From: Sinorhizobium mexicanum | GTDB taxonomy: Bacteria; Pseudomonadota; Alphaproteobacteria; Rhizobiales; Rhizobiaceae | Reading direction: 5' to 3' | DNA: 64,000 nucleotides | NCBI RefSeq assembly: GCF_013488225.1 | Contig: NZ_CP041241.1 | Location: forward strand, 434,001 to 498,000 | Shown here: positions 25,915 through 34,701 of the stretch, one piece after another | Position numbering within the stretch: position 1 is the stretch's first letter | Layout: each line of letters opens with the position of its first letter | The notes under the pieces: generated by a model | Seen by the model: only the letters and a program-made list of their open reading frames with translations | The model's database searches: none | What the model was told of the DNA's origin: nothing | Made by a program: the position numbers and the translations under genes

Positions 25915-26065
25915 AGCGCAGATATCTCATTTCATCGTCCGCGCGTGGGGTGGATCATGAACACCAATCCTTGAAATCGGAACAATACCGACGATTGGCG
26001 ATTGGACAAGCCGCGGGCTTTTGCCGGTTACCCGAATCGGCACCGCGTAATGCGGAGGGCAGCTC

Positions 26066-26389
26066 ATGGAGCAAGAACTGAAAATATTCCGGCTGTCGCC
26101 GCTGGCGCAACCGCACGATCCGAACTGGCAGAACGCCACCTACCAAGGCGAATTGATCGTGGCTGCAAGATCGAGCGGCGATGCCCGTGTCGTTGCTGCC
26201 GAGGCGGAACTCGATTTCCGCGAAATCGACGCCAAGCCTGCGGAAGGTGTTACGACCGACATGGCGAGCGCCTTCCGAAGCGAAAGGCTCTACACCGTTG
26301 TCGAGGAGGGGCCGGCACCCGCGGGAGCGAAGCGCGGAGTGATCGGCGGCAAGGTGCGGCTCGACAACATCATTTCGACGCAGCGTTGA
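26066..26389 (+). CDS. 107-aa hypothetical protein
   Basis: Soluble protein starting MEQELKIFRLSPLAQPHDPN. It contains a mixed alpha/beta middle (GELIVAARSSGDARVVAAEA) and no cysteines or membrane segments. GGAGGG lies six bases before the ATG. I do not recognise a family, although it has the look of a conserved rhizobial hypothetical. A GGAAC at 25979-25983 upstream lacks a good -10 partner, so no stress promoter is claimed. Confidence 0.65.
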   Translation: MEQELKIFRLSPLAQPHDPNWQNATYQGELIVAARSSGDARVVAAEAELDFREIDAKPAEGVTTDMASAFRSERLYTVVEEGPAPAGAKRGVIGGKVRLDNIISTQR

Positions 26390-26517
26390 GCAGAAGCCGA
26401 TGGGTGCATTCCCGTGTCCCCGAGGCGCTCCCCTTCCTTACACCAATTCAAGCTCTGCTGACCCGGCGCCAAGTTCCGGTTCAACGGAACGTCGTTGCCT
26501 GCAAAGCAAGGGATGGC

Positions 26518-26542
26518 GGAACTTTATCCTCATTTCGCGGTT
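26518..26542 (+). promoter_or_regulatory. EcfG-type stress promoter
   Basis: GGAAC at 26518-26522, 16-base spacer, GGTT at 26539-26542, 40 bases before the 48-aa basic protein gene. Confidence 0.65.
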
Positions 26543-26582
26543 GCGTTGTCCACGAGACCTGAAAGCTTTCGAGGAGGGCGAG

Positions 26583-26729
26583 ATGGCCACAAATGTGAAG
26601 AACGGAAAGATCGCAAAGGCTTCAAAGGGCACGCATGGTGGAAATCGCGGAGGCGATCAGGGCAAGAAAAACGACGTGAAGAAAAGCAGCCAGGCCGCGG
26701 GCAAGGATCCAAACCGAGATAGCCGCTGA
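26583..26729 (+). CDS. 48-aa basic, lysine/glycine-rich protein
   Basis: A very basic protein beginning MATNVKNGKIAKASKGTHGG and rich in Lys, Gly, Asn and Ser, probably disordered. GAGGAGG is placed five bases before the ATG. It resembles small stress-induced, hydrophilin-like or nucleic-acid-binding peptides, but I cannot name a family. The EcfG-type promoter directly upstream fits a stress protein. Confidence 0.6.
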   Translation: MATNVKNGKIAKASKGTHGGNRGGDQGKKNDVKKSSQAAGKDPNRDSR

Positions 26730-26789
26730 CATGCGCCTCGCTCCGACTTTGCGGAGAACTGGTCTCTTTGAGAAGGAGAAGGTGTTGCA

Positions 26790-26963
26790 GTGCTAAAATG
26801 GGCTCTTATTTTCTTCGTCATCTCGTTGATAGCTGGATTGCTCGGCTTCTCAGGCATTTCGTCAGCGGCCGCAGGTATCGCCAAGGTATTGTTTTACATC
26901 GCCGTGTTGATTTTCCTGGTGTTCCTCATTCTGGCGCTGATGGTCGGGGGTGCAGTCACCTAG
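26790..26963 (+). CDS. DUF1328 family membrane protein (YtjA-like)
   Basis: A 57-aa hydrophobic protein with two transmembrane helices, [20 protein letters not shown] and a second from about residue 31 to 55, separated by [14 protein letters not shown]. This is the standard DUF1328/UPF0391 layout, whose members are common stress-associated inner-membrane proteins of unknown function. GTG 26790 is the start, with AGAAGGAG upstream. It follows the 48-aa basic protein gene by 60 bases and may share its promoter. Confidence 0.8.
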   Translation: MLKWALIFFVISLIAGLLGFSGISSAAAGIAKVLFYIAVLIFLVFLILALMVGGAVT

Positions 26964-27149
26964 CTCGCGAGCAGCAATATCGGTCGGTCGCGGCTACCTC
27001 GTGGGTTGTGCGCGCACGTCTGGGAGCGGGACGCGTCTTGGGCCCCGACATCGATGCCGGAGCGAGCGCCGTCTCGCAGGCCTCGCCGGCACACTTCGGC
27101 CGACCCAGCAAGGTGCCCGTTGATCAGGGGCCAGTGCTCTGGAGCTTGA

Positions 27150-27764
27150 ATGATGCCAGGGAAGGTTCTTAAGGCTAGCGCTGCGCATCCGTTGGCCGCT
27201 GTCTTGTTATTTTCCTCGCTTGTTGGCCTCTCGGCACTTACCGGATGGGAACGTCAGCCGCGGCAATATCGGACAGACCCCCCGGTCGCAGTCGCTCTCA
27301 ACCAGTTGCGCCTGATGCCCAGCGGCATCGGTGGTGCACCTCCCGAAATCTATTTCGCGCTCGATACGCCCTACGAAACGAGTGCCTATGACCTGAGCCA
27401 GGGCAAGCGGCTCTATTCCTGGTTCGGGTGTGCGTCCTGCCATGGCGACGGCCGAGGTGGGGCGGGGCCGTCTTTGCTCGACGGATGGTGGTTATACGGG
27501 CCCTCGGTGGTCGCGATAGCGGCCTCCATTCGAGACGGACGTCCGCGGGGAATGCCGGCTTTCAGCAACCGCATGACGACAGACCAGGTCTGGCAGCTTG
27601 CTGGGTATGTGAAAACGATAGGCGCCTATTCGGCCTCCCTGGCAGCCCCGAGCCGGAACGACGACAAGCATACCCGACCGGCGGAAAACCGGGCACCGGC
27701 CGCCATTCTCTTCGATGAAGCTCCCCCTGTACCGGTTCTTTCCGAGCAAGGGCCGCCATCTTGA
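27150..27764 (+). CDS. membrane-anchored monoheme cytochrome c
   Basis: A 204-aa cytochrome c. The N-terminus has an uncleaved-looking hydrophobic segment (HPLAAVLLFSSLVGLSALTG), and a heme-binding CASCH occurs in FGCASCHGDGRGGAGP near residue 95; the methionine ligand is probably in GMPAFSNRMT. It is the first gene of the upstream cytochrome oxidase operon and overlaps subunit II by four bases. It could donate electrons to the CuA centre. ATG 27150 is followed by a second ATG at 27153. Confidence 0.8.
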   Translation: MMPGKVLKASAAHPLAAVLLFSSLVGLSALTGWERQPRQYRTDPPVAVALNQLRLMPSGIGGAPPEIYFALDTPYETSAYDLSQGKRLYSWFGCASCHGDGRGGAGPSLLDGWWLYGPSVVAIAASIRDGRPRGMPAFSNRMTTDQVWQLAGYVKTIGAYSASLAAPSRNDDKHTRPAENRAPAAILFDEAPPVPVLSEQGPPS

Positions 27765-28747
27765 AAAGCACCTCGGCTTTCCTCCTGCTGGCATTACTTG
27801 TTTCGGGGTGCAGCGGCGCTCAGTCGGTCCTGAATGCAGAAGGCCACGCGGCGATCGAGCTTAGGACATTGATTCTTGGGACAATCCTGGTCTGCGCTGC
27901 CGTGTGGTTGGTGGTCACGATGGCTTTGGTCTCGGCACTTGTGCGTCGGAGCGATCGGGACGGTGGCGCGGTTTCCGAGCGCAAAGCAGCCGCTGCGGTC
28001 TCCGGCGCGGTAGGCGCAACAGTGCTCGTCATTACCGGTTTGACCATAGCGAGCTTCTATACGACCCGCGCGCTCTCAGAAGCTCCGACTCCGGAGCTGA
28101 CGATCGACGTCACGGCTCAGCAATGGTGGTGGCAATTCAACTATGTCGATCAGAACTCCGCACGCGCCTTTGTGGTAGCCAACGAACTCCACATCCCCGT
28201 CGGCAAAGCCGTCCGACTGCGGCTCAAAAGCAGCGACGTCATTCATTCCTTTTGGGTACCAAGCCTTGCCGGCAAACAGGACCTCATCCCGGGCCGCGAG
28301 AACTCGCTGACGCTCCAAGCGGAAAGGCCCGGCATCTATCGAGGCCAGTGCGCCGAGTTCTGCGGCCTGCAGCATAGCCACATGGCACTCTTCGTAATCG
28401 CAGAAGCGCAGGCTGATTACGAGCGCTGGGCTGAGCGACAACGCGGAGCCGGCGCGGAGCCAACCGAACCCGAGATGGTCGCAGGCAAAGCCTTGTTCAT
28501 GGCCAGGCAATGCGCCGCGTGCCACACGATACGCGGCACAAGAGCCGCAGGCGCGACTGGGCCGGACCTGACCCACATTGGCAGCCGCCGGACCATTGCG
28601 GCAGGCTTGCTCGAAAACACCCGTGGTTCGCTTGCCGCCTGGATCGCCGATCCCCAGACCCTGAAACCCGGAAACAACATGCCGCTGGTTCCTCTCACAA
28701 GCGACGAGCTACGACAACTTGCCGCTTATATGGAGAACCTCCAATGA
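27761..28747 (+). CDS. cytochrome c oxidase subunit II with fused cytochrome c
   Basis: A 328-aa caa3-type subunit II. It starts with a lipoprotein-like signal LLALLVSGCSG, has two transmembrane helices, then the CuA domain with QWWWQFNY, the first ligand in VIHSFWVPSL and the ligand cluster CAEFCGLQHSHM. A C-terminal heme c domain carries CAACH and a methionine in NNMPLVPL. All CuA ligands are present. It overlaps its neighbours by ATGA junctions. A second, independent subunit II is at 40023-41021. Confidence 0.9.
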   Translation: MKSTSAFLLLALLVSGCSGAQSVLNAEGHAAIELRTLILGTILVCAAVWLVVTMALVSALVRRSDRDGGAVSERKAAAAVSGAVGATVLVITGLTIASFYTTRALSEAPTPELTIDVTAQQWWWQFNYVDQNSARAFVVANELHIPVGKAVRLRLKSSDVIHSFWVPSLAGKQDLIPGRENSLTLQAERPGIYRGQCAEFCGLQHSHMALFVIAEAQADYERWAERQRGAGAEPTEPEMVAGKALFMARQCAACHTIRGTRAAGATGPDLTHIGSRRTIAAGLLENTRGSLAAWIADPQTLKPGNNMPLVPLTSDELRQLAAYMENLQ

Positions 28748-30657
28748 CTGAGGGCCGGAAGCAATCTCCGTTGATGGATGACGGATTGGACGACGCCGAA
28801 CTCGAGCGGCATCTCTTGCAGCGCTGGGAAACACCGCATGGGGTTTGGAATGCGCTTGCGACGGTTGACCACAAGATTATCGCTCGCCGTTACCTCGTCA
28901 CTGCATTCGTCTTCCTCATTCTTGGGGGGCTGCTGGCGGTCGCAATGCGCATTCAGCTGGCGCAGCCGGAAGCGCGCATTCTCGATCCGGACCGATACAA
29001 TCAGATCTTCACCATGCACGGGAGCACCATGATGTTCCTGTTCGCAGTCCCGGTGATGGAAGCGATGGCCATCTACCTCGTGCCGCTCATGGTCGGCACC
29101 AGAAATATCGCATTTCCCCGGCTGAATGCCTATTCCTACTGGATCATACTGGTTGGCGGTCTGCTCCTGTGGATATCCTTCGCTCTCGATGCCGCGCCGG
29201 ACGTCGGCTGGTTCGCCTATGTACCGCTTTCCGGCCCGGAATATGGTTCCGGGAAGCGCGCTGACATCTGGGCGCAGATGATCACCTTCACCGAGCTGTC
29301 GGCACTTGCGGTGGCGGTGGAAATCGTTGTCACGGTGTTCAAGCAACGCGCCCCCGGCATGTCGCTCGACCGCATACCTCTGCTGGTCTGGTCCATGCTC
29401 GTCATGGCGTTCATCGTCATCATGGCGATGCCGGCGATCATGTTTGCCAGTTCAACGCTAATCCTCGATCGACTGGTCGAAACGCAATTCTACAATCCGG
29501 CCGCGGGCGGCGACGTCTTGCTCTGGCAGCACGTGTTCTGGTTCTTCGGCCATCCCGAGGTCTACATCATATTTCTGCCCGCCGCTGGGATGGCATCGAC
29601 CATAGTCGCCACATTTTCCCGCCGGACAATATTCGGCTATCTGCCGCTGGTGATGGCTTTCATCGCCACGGGTGTCCTGGCTTTTGGACTTTGGGTACAC
29701 CACATGTTCGTCGTTGGCCTGCCGCGGCTCGGCGAGGGCTTCTTCACGGCGTCGAGCATGGCGATCGCAGTGCCGGCGGGAATACAGATTTTCTGCTGGT
29801 TGGCGACCTTGTGGCTCGGCCGGCCGGTATTTGCGACACCGCTCCTGTTCGTGATCGGCTTCATCGTCACATTTGTGATCGGTGGCCTCACCGGCGTCAT
29901 GGTCGCATCCGTGCCGTTCGACACACAGGTCCACGACACATACTTCGTCGTTGCGCACTTCCATTATGTGCTGGTCGGTGGCGCGGTCTTTCCGCTGCTC
30001 GGCGCCATCTATTACTGGTTTCCAAAAATGACCGGCCGAATGATGAGCGAGCGGCTTGGACGATGGGCCTTCGGCCTCATTTTCCTCGGTTTCAATCTCA
30101 CATTCTTCCCGATGCACATTCTCGGTCTTCTGGGAATGCCGCGCCGAGTCTACACGTACCAGCCGGAACTGCCCTGGGCCGGGCTGAACCTTTTCATCAG
30201 CCTGAGCGCGTTGCTTCTGGTTTCTGGCTTTGTCGTCTTCTTCATCGACGTTCTGCGCGCCTGGCGGTCAGGTGAACCGGCGGGCCCAAATCCCTGGAAG
30301 GCAGGCACGCTGGAGTGGGCGACGTCTTCGCCGCCCCCAGCGTATAACTTTCGCAGGATCCCGGTTGTCGATGCCTGCAATCCTCTTTGGGTGCATCCCG
30401 ACGAACTCGCTGTGACGACGGGACTGCGCGTCGATCGCCGGGAACTCATTGCGAGCAGCGTGGTTGAGGCCTTGCCGCAAGCGCGAGAATCGTCGCCGCG
30501 AGACTCTATCTGGCCGTTCTGGGCGGCGATCGCCACTTCGATCATGCTGATCGGCTCGATTTTCACGCCGTGGGCGGTCGTCTGGGGGTCGATCCCGATT
30601 GCGGTCACTTTGATCGGCTGGTTCTGGCCGAAGGGCACGGCGGAGGACACATCATGA
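28744..30657 (+). CDS. ctaD: cytochrome c oxidase subunit I
   Basis: A 637-aa heme-copper oxidase catalytic subunit. The heme and CuB ligands are visible in FTMHGSTMMFLF, FGHPEVYI (including the cross-linking Tyr), LWVHHMF and VVAHFHYVL. Two proton-channel positions differ from canonical A-type enzymes: the D-channel entrance Asp is Asn in TRNIAFPRLN, and the K-channel lysine is Gln in VPAGIQIFCW. The glutamate in GHPEVY is kept. Start at 28744 overlaps the subunit II stop; the longer in-frame extension lies inside subunit II. The C-terminal extension is soluble. Confidence 0.9.
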   Translation: MTEGRKQSPLMDDGLDDAELERHLLQRWETPHGVWNALATVDHKIIARRYLVTAFVFLILGGLLAVAMRIQLAQPEARILDPDRYNQIFTMHGSTMMFLFAVPVMEAMAIYLVPLMVGTRNIAFPRLNAYSYWIILVGGLLLWISFALDAAPDVGWFAYVPLSGPEYGSGKRADIWAQMITFTELSALAVAVEIVVTVFKQRAPGMSLDRIPLLVWSMLVMAFIVIMAMPAIMFASSTLILDRLVETQFYNPAAGGDVLLWQHVFWFFGHPEVYIIFLPAAGMASTIVATFSRRTIFGYLPLVMAFIATGVLAFGLWVHHMFVVGLPRLGEGFFTASSMAIAVPAGIQIFCWLATLWLGRPVFATPLLFVIGFIVTFVIGGLTGVMVASVPFDTQVHDTYFVVAHFHYVLVGGAVFPLLGAIYYWFPKMTGRMMSERLGRWAFGLIFLGFNLTFFPMHILGLLGMPRRVYTYQPELPWAGLNLFISLSALLLVSGFVVFFIDVLRAWRSGEPAGPNPWKAGTLEWATSSPPPAYNFRRIPVVDACNPLWVHPDELAVTTGLRVDRRELIASSVVEALPQARESSPRDSIWPFWAAIATSIMLIGSIFTPWAVVWGSIPIAVTLIGWFWPKGTAEDTS

Positions 30658-31256
30658 AAGAGAGGGCGGTGCTGGATGTATCGAAGCTGCCCCTGCACGG
30701 GATGGGTACCGCTAGCCCCGCTTGGTGGGGAACCTGCGGTTTCATGCTCATCGAGGGCAGCGGCTTCGCCCTGGCGATTGCCATCTATTTCTACTTGTTC
30801 AGCATCGCTCCGAACTGGCCCATCGATGCGCCGGCGCCCGATCTTTTCGCGGGGACCGCTCTGACGCTCCTCCTTCTGGCAAGCATCGTCCCGAATATCC
30901 TCGTTTTACGCTGGGCCAAGGCGAGGGCGCTGGTGAAGGTCCGTATCGGGCTGATCGCGATGTCGCTCCTCGAGGCGGCGCCGCTCGCACCCCGCATCTT
31001 CGAATTTCCTGCCATGCATGTCAGCTGGGATGAAAATGCTTATGGCTCGATCGTGTGGACGTTGCTGGGACTTCATACCACTCACATCGTCACCGACCTC
31101 ATCGATACGCTTGTGCTCACCTGCCTGATGTTCAGCCGGCACGGCGACAACACACGCCGCTACGGCGACGTCGAGGATAATTGCCTCTATTGGACCTTCG
31201 TGATCGTCGCGTGGCTCCCCCTCTACGTCTGTATCTACTGGGTGCCCCGGCTATGA
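30654..31256 (+). CDS. cytochrome c oxidase subunit III-like protein
   Basis: A 200-aa membrane protein with about five helices. WWGTCGFMLIEGSGFALAIA and LLGLHTTHIVTDLIDTLVL match subunit III of heme-copper oxidases. It is shorter than the mitochondrial-type subunit III (~260 aa), as usual for alternative oxidases. Start at 30654 overlaps the subunit I stop by four bases, and its own stop overlaps the next gene, so the operon is translationally coupled throughout. Confidence 0.8.
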   Translation: MKERAVLDVSKLPLHGMGTASPAWWGTCGFMLIEGSGFALAIAIYFYLFSIAPNWPIDAPAPDLFAGTALTLLLLASIVPNILVLRWAKARALVKVRIGLIAMSLLEAAPLAPRIFEFPAMHVSWDENAYGSIVWTLLGLHTTHIVTDLIDTLVLTCLMFSRHGDNTRRYGDVEDNCLYWTFVIVAWLPLYVCIYWVPRL

Positions 31257-31561
31257 GCACTGGTATCGCCAAATACGCTGGCTTGCTTCTCGCGCCCGGC
31301 GCTTGGGCGATCAATACTCAGCTCGGTCAAATCCTGCCTTACATCGATTGCGGCGCCGGCGTCTCCTGGTCGGTGATTGCCTCGTTTGGTGCTGTGGCCC
31401 TGGCACTTCTCGGAACCGTTGTCTCTCAGGCCCGTCTCGGACCAAGCGAACCTCGGGCAAACCGGTTCATTGCCAGGCTGAACGTGCTTGCTGGCCTCGC
31501 TTTCGCCTTTGCCGTTTTCCTGCAGGGAGCCGCTGCCATGCTGCTGGACCCATGCCTGTGA
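31253..31561 (+). CDS. small membrane protein of the oxidase operon
   Basis: A 102-aa protein with three hydrophobic segments, starting MSTGIAKYAGLLLAPGAWAI. It contains LPYIDCGAGVSWSVIASF. Homologues of this type accompany alternative cytochrome oxidases in alphaproteobacteria, but their role is not established. Overlaps of four bases upstream and ten bases downstream place it firmly in the operon. A comparable 131-aa protein occupies the same position in the second oxidase operon at 43543. Confidence 0.65.
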   Translation: MSTGIAKYAGLLLAPGAWAINTQLGQILPYIDCGAGVSWSVIASFGAVALALLGTVVSQARLGPSEPRANRFIARLNVLAGLAFAFAVFLQGAAAMLLDPCL

Positions 31562-32448
31562 TAGTCGCCGCCCTGGTGCTGTCCCTTCTGACGAGGCCGG
31601 CTGCCGCCCACGAGGCCGAGCCGCATGTCTCAATGCTCGTCTGGAGCTTCGATCCATGGGTTGTGGCGCCGATCGCCATTGCGGGACTGCTCTATGCGTT
31701 CGGTTCCTTCCGGCTATGGCTGCGCGCGCGCAACAGCCAAGGCATAACTGGAAGGTCCGCCTTGATCTGGTGGGCTGGATGGCTGGTGCTCGCGGTGGCG
31801 TTGGTATCGCCGGTCCACTTCCTTGGGGAGCACCTTTTCGCCCTGCACATGATCGAGCATGAACTCGTCATGGCGGTATCGGCACCTCTTCTCGTTCTCT
31901 CCCGTCCGGTGGCGGGCCTTGTTTGGGGGCTGCCAAGAAAAATCCGGCGCCTCATCAGGCGGGGTATGAAGGAGAAACACGTCGAGATCGCATGGGATTG
32001 GCTCACCCGCCCAAGCGTTGCCACCCTCATGCATGGGGCAGCAATCTGGGCCTGGCATGCGCCGCTGCTGTTTGATGCGACATTGGGCGATATGGTGCTT
32101 CATCGGCTGCAACATCTCAGTTTTTTCGTCACGGCGCTCTTGTTCTGGTGGTCGATGCTTTGGCGGAGCGACCGAGGCGTTGCGGCTTTTCATCTTTTCC
32201 TCACCATGCTGCACACAAGCGCGCTCGGTGCCCTGATCGCGCTTGCGCCGCGCGTGGTCTATCCGGTCCAGACGCAGACGGCGCCGGAGTGGGGCCTGAC
32301 GCAGCTCGAGGATCAGCAACTCGCCGGCATGTTGATGTGGATGCCCGGCGGCATCCTTTATGGCGGCGCGGGGCTGGCGCTGCTGGCGCTCTGGATCGCA
32401 AGGTCGAGCAGAGGAGGATCCCATGCAAGCCGTTTACACTCGCCTTAG
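31552..32448 (+). CDS. CtaG-type cytochrome c oxidase assembly protein
   Basis: A 298-aa polytopic membrane protein of the caa3_CtaG family, which helps assemble caa3-type oxidases, probably in copper delivery. It has a signal-like N-terminus ending in AAAHEAEPHV, then seven or so helices with conserved histidines in HMIEHELVMAVSAPLLVL, MHGAAIWAWHAPLLFD, LHRLQHLSFFV and LTMLHTSALG. Start at ATG 31552 was preferred over a long extension through the preceding gene. A second CtaG-like gene is at 43935. Confidence 0.8.
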   Translation: MPVIVAALVLSLLTRPAAAHEAEPHVSMLVWSFDPWVVAPIAIAGLLYAFGSFRLWLRARNSQGITGRSALIWWAGWLVLAVALVSPVHFLGEHLFALHMIEHELVMAVSAPLLVLSRPVAGLVWGLPRKIRRLIRRGMKEKHVEIAWDWLTRPSVATLMHGAAIWAWHAPLLFDATLGDMVLHRLQHLSFFVTALLFWWSMLWRSDRGVAAFHLFLTMLHTSALGALIALAPRVVYPVQTQTAPEWGLTQLEDQQLAGMLMWMPGGILYGGAGLALLALWIARSSRGGSHASRLHSP

Positions 32449-32836
32449 AGCTTCGCTCCTGCTGACCGGCATTGTCGTCGTGCTGCCTCTCATCATGGTT
32501 GGCGCGAATGTCTTGAAAGAGAGGCAGCAACGGCGTTCCGTGGCGATGGCTATGACCCAGGGCGATCCATCGCAAGCGCCTCCCATCTTTCGCAAATATG
32601 GCTGCGGTGGATGCCACGTCATTCCGGGCGTGCCCGGCGCCGATGGCAAGGTTGGCGGTCCGCTCGTCAATCTGCGCGAGAGCGTCTATCTTGCCGGCGT
32701 CGTCGAAAATACCTCGGACAATCTCGTAAACTGGATCGTCTCTCCACAGCGCTTTTCGCAGCATTCCGCCATGCCCGCGACCGGGATCACCGAGCCGGAG
32801 GCGAGGCATCTCGCAGCCTATCTATACGCACAGTGA
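32423..32836 (+). CDS. membrane-anchored monoheme cytochrome c
   Basis: A 137-aa cytochrome c: an N-terminal helix LLLTGIVVVLPLIMVGANVL anchors it, a heme motif CGGCH occurs in YGCGGCHVIPG, and the distal methionine is probably in HSAMPATGITE. GAGGAGG precedes ATG 32423. It overlaps the 3' end of the CtaG-like gene and closes the first oxidase operon. It is convergent with the diheme cytochrome gene, with only two bases between stops. Confidence 0.8.
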   Translation: MQAVYTRLRASLLLTGIVVVLPLIMVGANVLKERQQRRSVAMAMTQGDPSQAPPIFRKYGCGGCHVIPGVPGADGKVGGPLVNLRESVYLAGVVENTSDNLVNWIVSPQRFSQHSAMPATGITEPEARHLAAYLYAQ

Positions 32837-32838
32837 CT

Positions 32839-33768
32839 TCAAGGATGCGGCGTTGGACGAGATGGCAGTGACTTGACATACCTGGCGATTGCAATTCGAT
32901 CGCTTTCCGGCAATTGCGATGTGTTGGCGACGACATCGCTCATCGACGATCCCACTCTCCCGTGACTGGGCGTCCTGCCACTCTTCAGCATTTCGGCGAG
33001 TTGCGTCTCGGACCAGGCGCCGATCCGCGCCGGCGTTATGTTGGGCACGAAACCGGTTCCCTCCGCATCCGGCCCGCCGGCAAAACGGGTGGCCGGCCAT
33101 ATGGCGCCAAAGATGTTGCGCGTCGAGTGACAGTCGGCGCAGTGCGCGAGCGTTTCGACGAGGTAGGCTCCTCTGTCGTGGACGGGATCCTTGTTCAGGA
33201 CCGCTGCTGATTTGCCTGCGCGAAAGAACAGGAGCTTCCAGAAGCCGACGAAGCGGCGGATCCGGAAAAAGGGGAAGAGGTCGTGCTGAGGCGCCCGACC
33301 GGAAATGCGCGGCAGTGTCTGGAGATATGAATAGAGGTCTCTGACGTCCTCGATCCGCATGCCGGTATAACTGGGATAGGGAAACGCCGGATAATAGTGC
33401 GTGCCCTCCGGTGAGACGCCGCTGATCAAGGCGTTTGCCAAATCGGCGACGGACCACGATCCTATCCCATCCACGGGATCGGGCGAGATATTGGGAACCC
33501 TGAACGTTCCGAAGGGTGATGCAAGCGCGAGGCCGCCACCGAGTTTCAGATGATCCGGCTGTCCCGGCGTCGCGTGGCAGGAGGCGCACCCTCCTGCGGC
33601 AAAGATGATCTTGCCGCGCGATGCGCTCCCTTCGGCCGAGGTCGATCCGGTGGATTCGAACCTGGCAACCGGCATCGTCAAGAGCCAGCATGCGCCGACC
33701 GTGAACAGCGCCAATGCGCTCGCCAAGGTCAGGAGCCAGTCGAACCCGAGCGGGCGTATATCGCGCAT
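32839..33768 (-). CDS. diheme cytochrome c
   Basis: A 309-aa protein with an N-terminal hydrophobic segment (DWLLTLASALALFTVGACWL) and two heme-binding motifs, GCASCH and CADCHS. The family resembles cytochrome c subunits of membrane dehydrogenases, with VPNISPDPVDGIGSW and PSYTGMRIEDVRDLYSYL as markers. GGAG eight bases before ATG 33768 supports that start over a GTG 24 bases upstream. Faces the first oxidase operon tail to tail and may feed it electrons. Confidence 0.8.
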   Translation of the reverse strand: MRDIRPLGFDWLLTLASALALFTVGACWLLTMPVARFESTGSTSAEGSASRGKIIFAAGGCASCHATPGQPDHLKLGGGLALASPFGTFRVPNISPDPVDGIGSWSVADLANALISGVSPEGTHYYPAFPYPSYTGMRIEDVRDLYSYLQTLPRISGRAPQHDLFPFFRIRRFVGFWKLLFFRAGKSAAVLNKDPVHDRGAYLVETLAHCADCHSTRNIFGAIWPATRFAGGPDAEGTGFVPNITPARIGAWSETQLAEMLKSGRTPSHGRVGSSMSDVVANTSQLPESDRIAIARYVKSLPSRPTPHP

Positions 33769-33879
33769 ACGCTGGTCTCCGAGAGCTTCCACCCAATCTT
33801 TGAGCGGCCGCTATGTTCCCGCCGCAGGCGCCCGTCGGTCACAGGTTTTCAGCTTGGGGACGAGCCGGATGGGCACCAG

Positions 33880-33904
33880 GGAACAAGTTCGATTCTCCTT
33901 TGTT
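33880..33904 (+). promoter_or_regulatory. EcfG-type stress promoter
   Basis: GGAAC at 33880-33884, 16-base spacer, TGTT at 33901-33904; 27 bases before the DUF4142 gene. Confidence 0.65.
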
Positions 33905-33931
33905 CGAACGGCTGCATGAAGGAGAAAGACG

Positions 33932-34459
33932 ATGCGAGAGATTGCTTTGATGGCCGCCGTGATGATGGTGGCAACATCTGCCCTGGCGCAGTCAGCGGCG
34001 GAGAAGTCGGGTGTAAATACCTTGGTCGGAGTGCCCCCCAAAACGGAGGACTTCGTGAAGGAAGTCTCCATGAGTGACATGTTCGAACTCGAGTCCAGCA
34101 AAGTCGCCGTTGAGCGAACCGACGGTGCGACAAAGGCATTCGCCCAGCAGATGATCCAGGATCATCAGAAAACGACCGCCGAACTCAAGGCACTCATCGA
34201 TGGCGGAAAGGTCAAAGCTGCGCCGGCCACGGCCATGTCTGAGGATAACCAAGAAACGCTCAACGAACTCAAAGGGCTCCAAGGTGCGGAGTTCAACGAG
34301 CAATACCGTGAAGACCAGGTTGAGGCGCATGAGGATGCTGTGGATGTCTTCAAACGCTACGCCGAAGAAGGGGATAACCCCGATCTTAAGGCCTGGGCGG
34401 CGAAGACGCTTCCCGCCCTCGAGCATCACCTTCAGACAGCGCGCGACCTGGCCAAGTAA
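33932..34459 (+). CDS. DUF4142 domain-containing exported protein
   Basis: A 175-aa protein with a signal peptide (MREIALMAAVMMVATSALAQ) followed by a helical DUF4142 domain, a ferritin-like bundle with repeated E-x-H type residues: VSMSDMFELESSKVAVER, MIQDHQKTTAEL, EAHEDAV and LEHHLQTARDLAK. The paired His/Glu residues could bind metal, but no function is established. GGAG precedes the ATG. These proteins are common periplasmic stress-associated proteins in rhizobia, consistent with the EcfG-type promoter. Confidence 0.85.
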   Translation: MREIALMAAVMMVATSALAQSAAEKSGVNTLVGVPPKTEDFVKEVSMSDMFELESSKVAVERTDGATKAFAQQMIQDHQKTTAELKALIDGGKVKAAPATAMSEDNQETLNELKGLQGAEFNEQYREDQVEAHEDAVDVFKRYAEEGDNPDLKAWAAKTLPALEHHLQTARDLAK

Positions 34460-34701
34460 CCTCGTCGCCGTTAAGGCGCGGCCGCGTCATCCTTGCGCCG
34501 CGTAGGCGGCGCATTGCCATGGCGGCGACCCCGTGTACCAGGTGCGCACTGTTTCAAGAGATCTGGACTGCGGGCTGCACTAGCTTCAAGGCGGCCTGCC
34601 CTCGGGAGCAGCGTATGGTCGGCCTCCCAATAACGACCCTCCTTCAAATTTCTTCAGCCAGGGGATATCCTTTGCTGGGATTGGGCTTGAGGGGAAAACA
34701 A

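Noticed and set aside
25979..26003. GGAAC before the 107-aa protein gene at 26066 as an EcfG promoter
   Set aside because: The expected -10 position reads GATT rather than NGTT at 16 bases, and 17 gives no better match.
33822..33931. GTTCC near 33812 as a minus-strand EcfG site for the diheme cytochrome gene
   Set aside because: The partner box reads GATT at 16 bases and ATTG at 17, lacking G-T-T.
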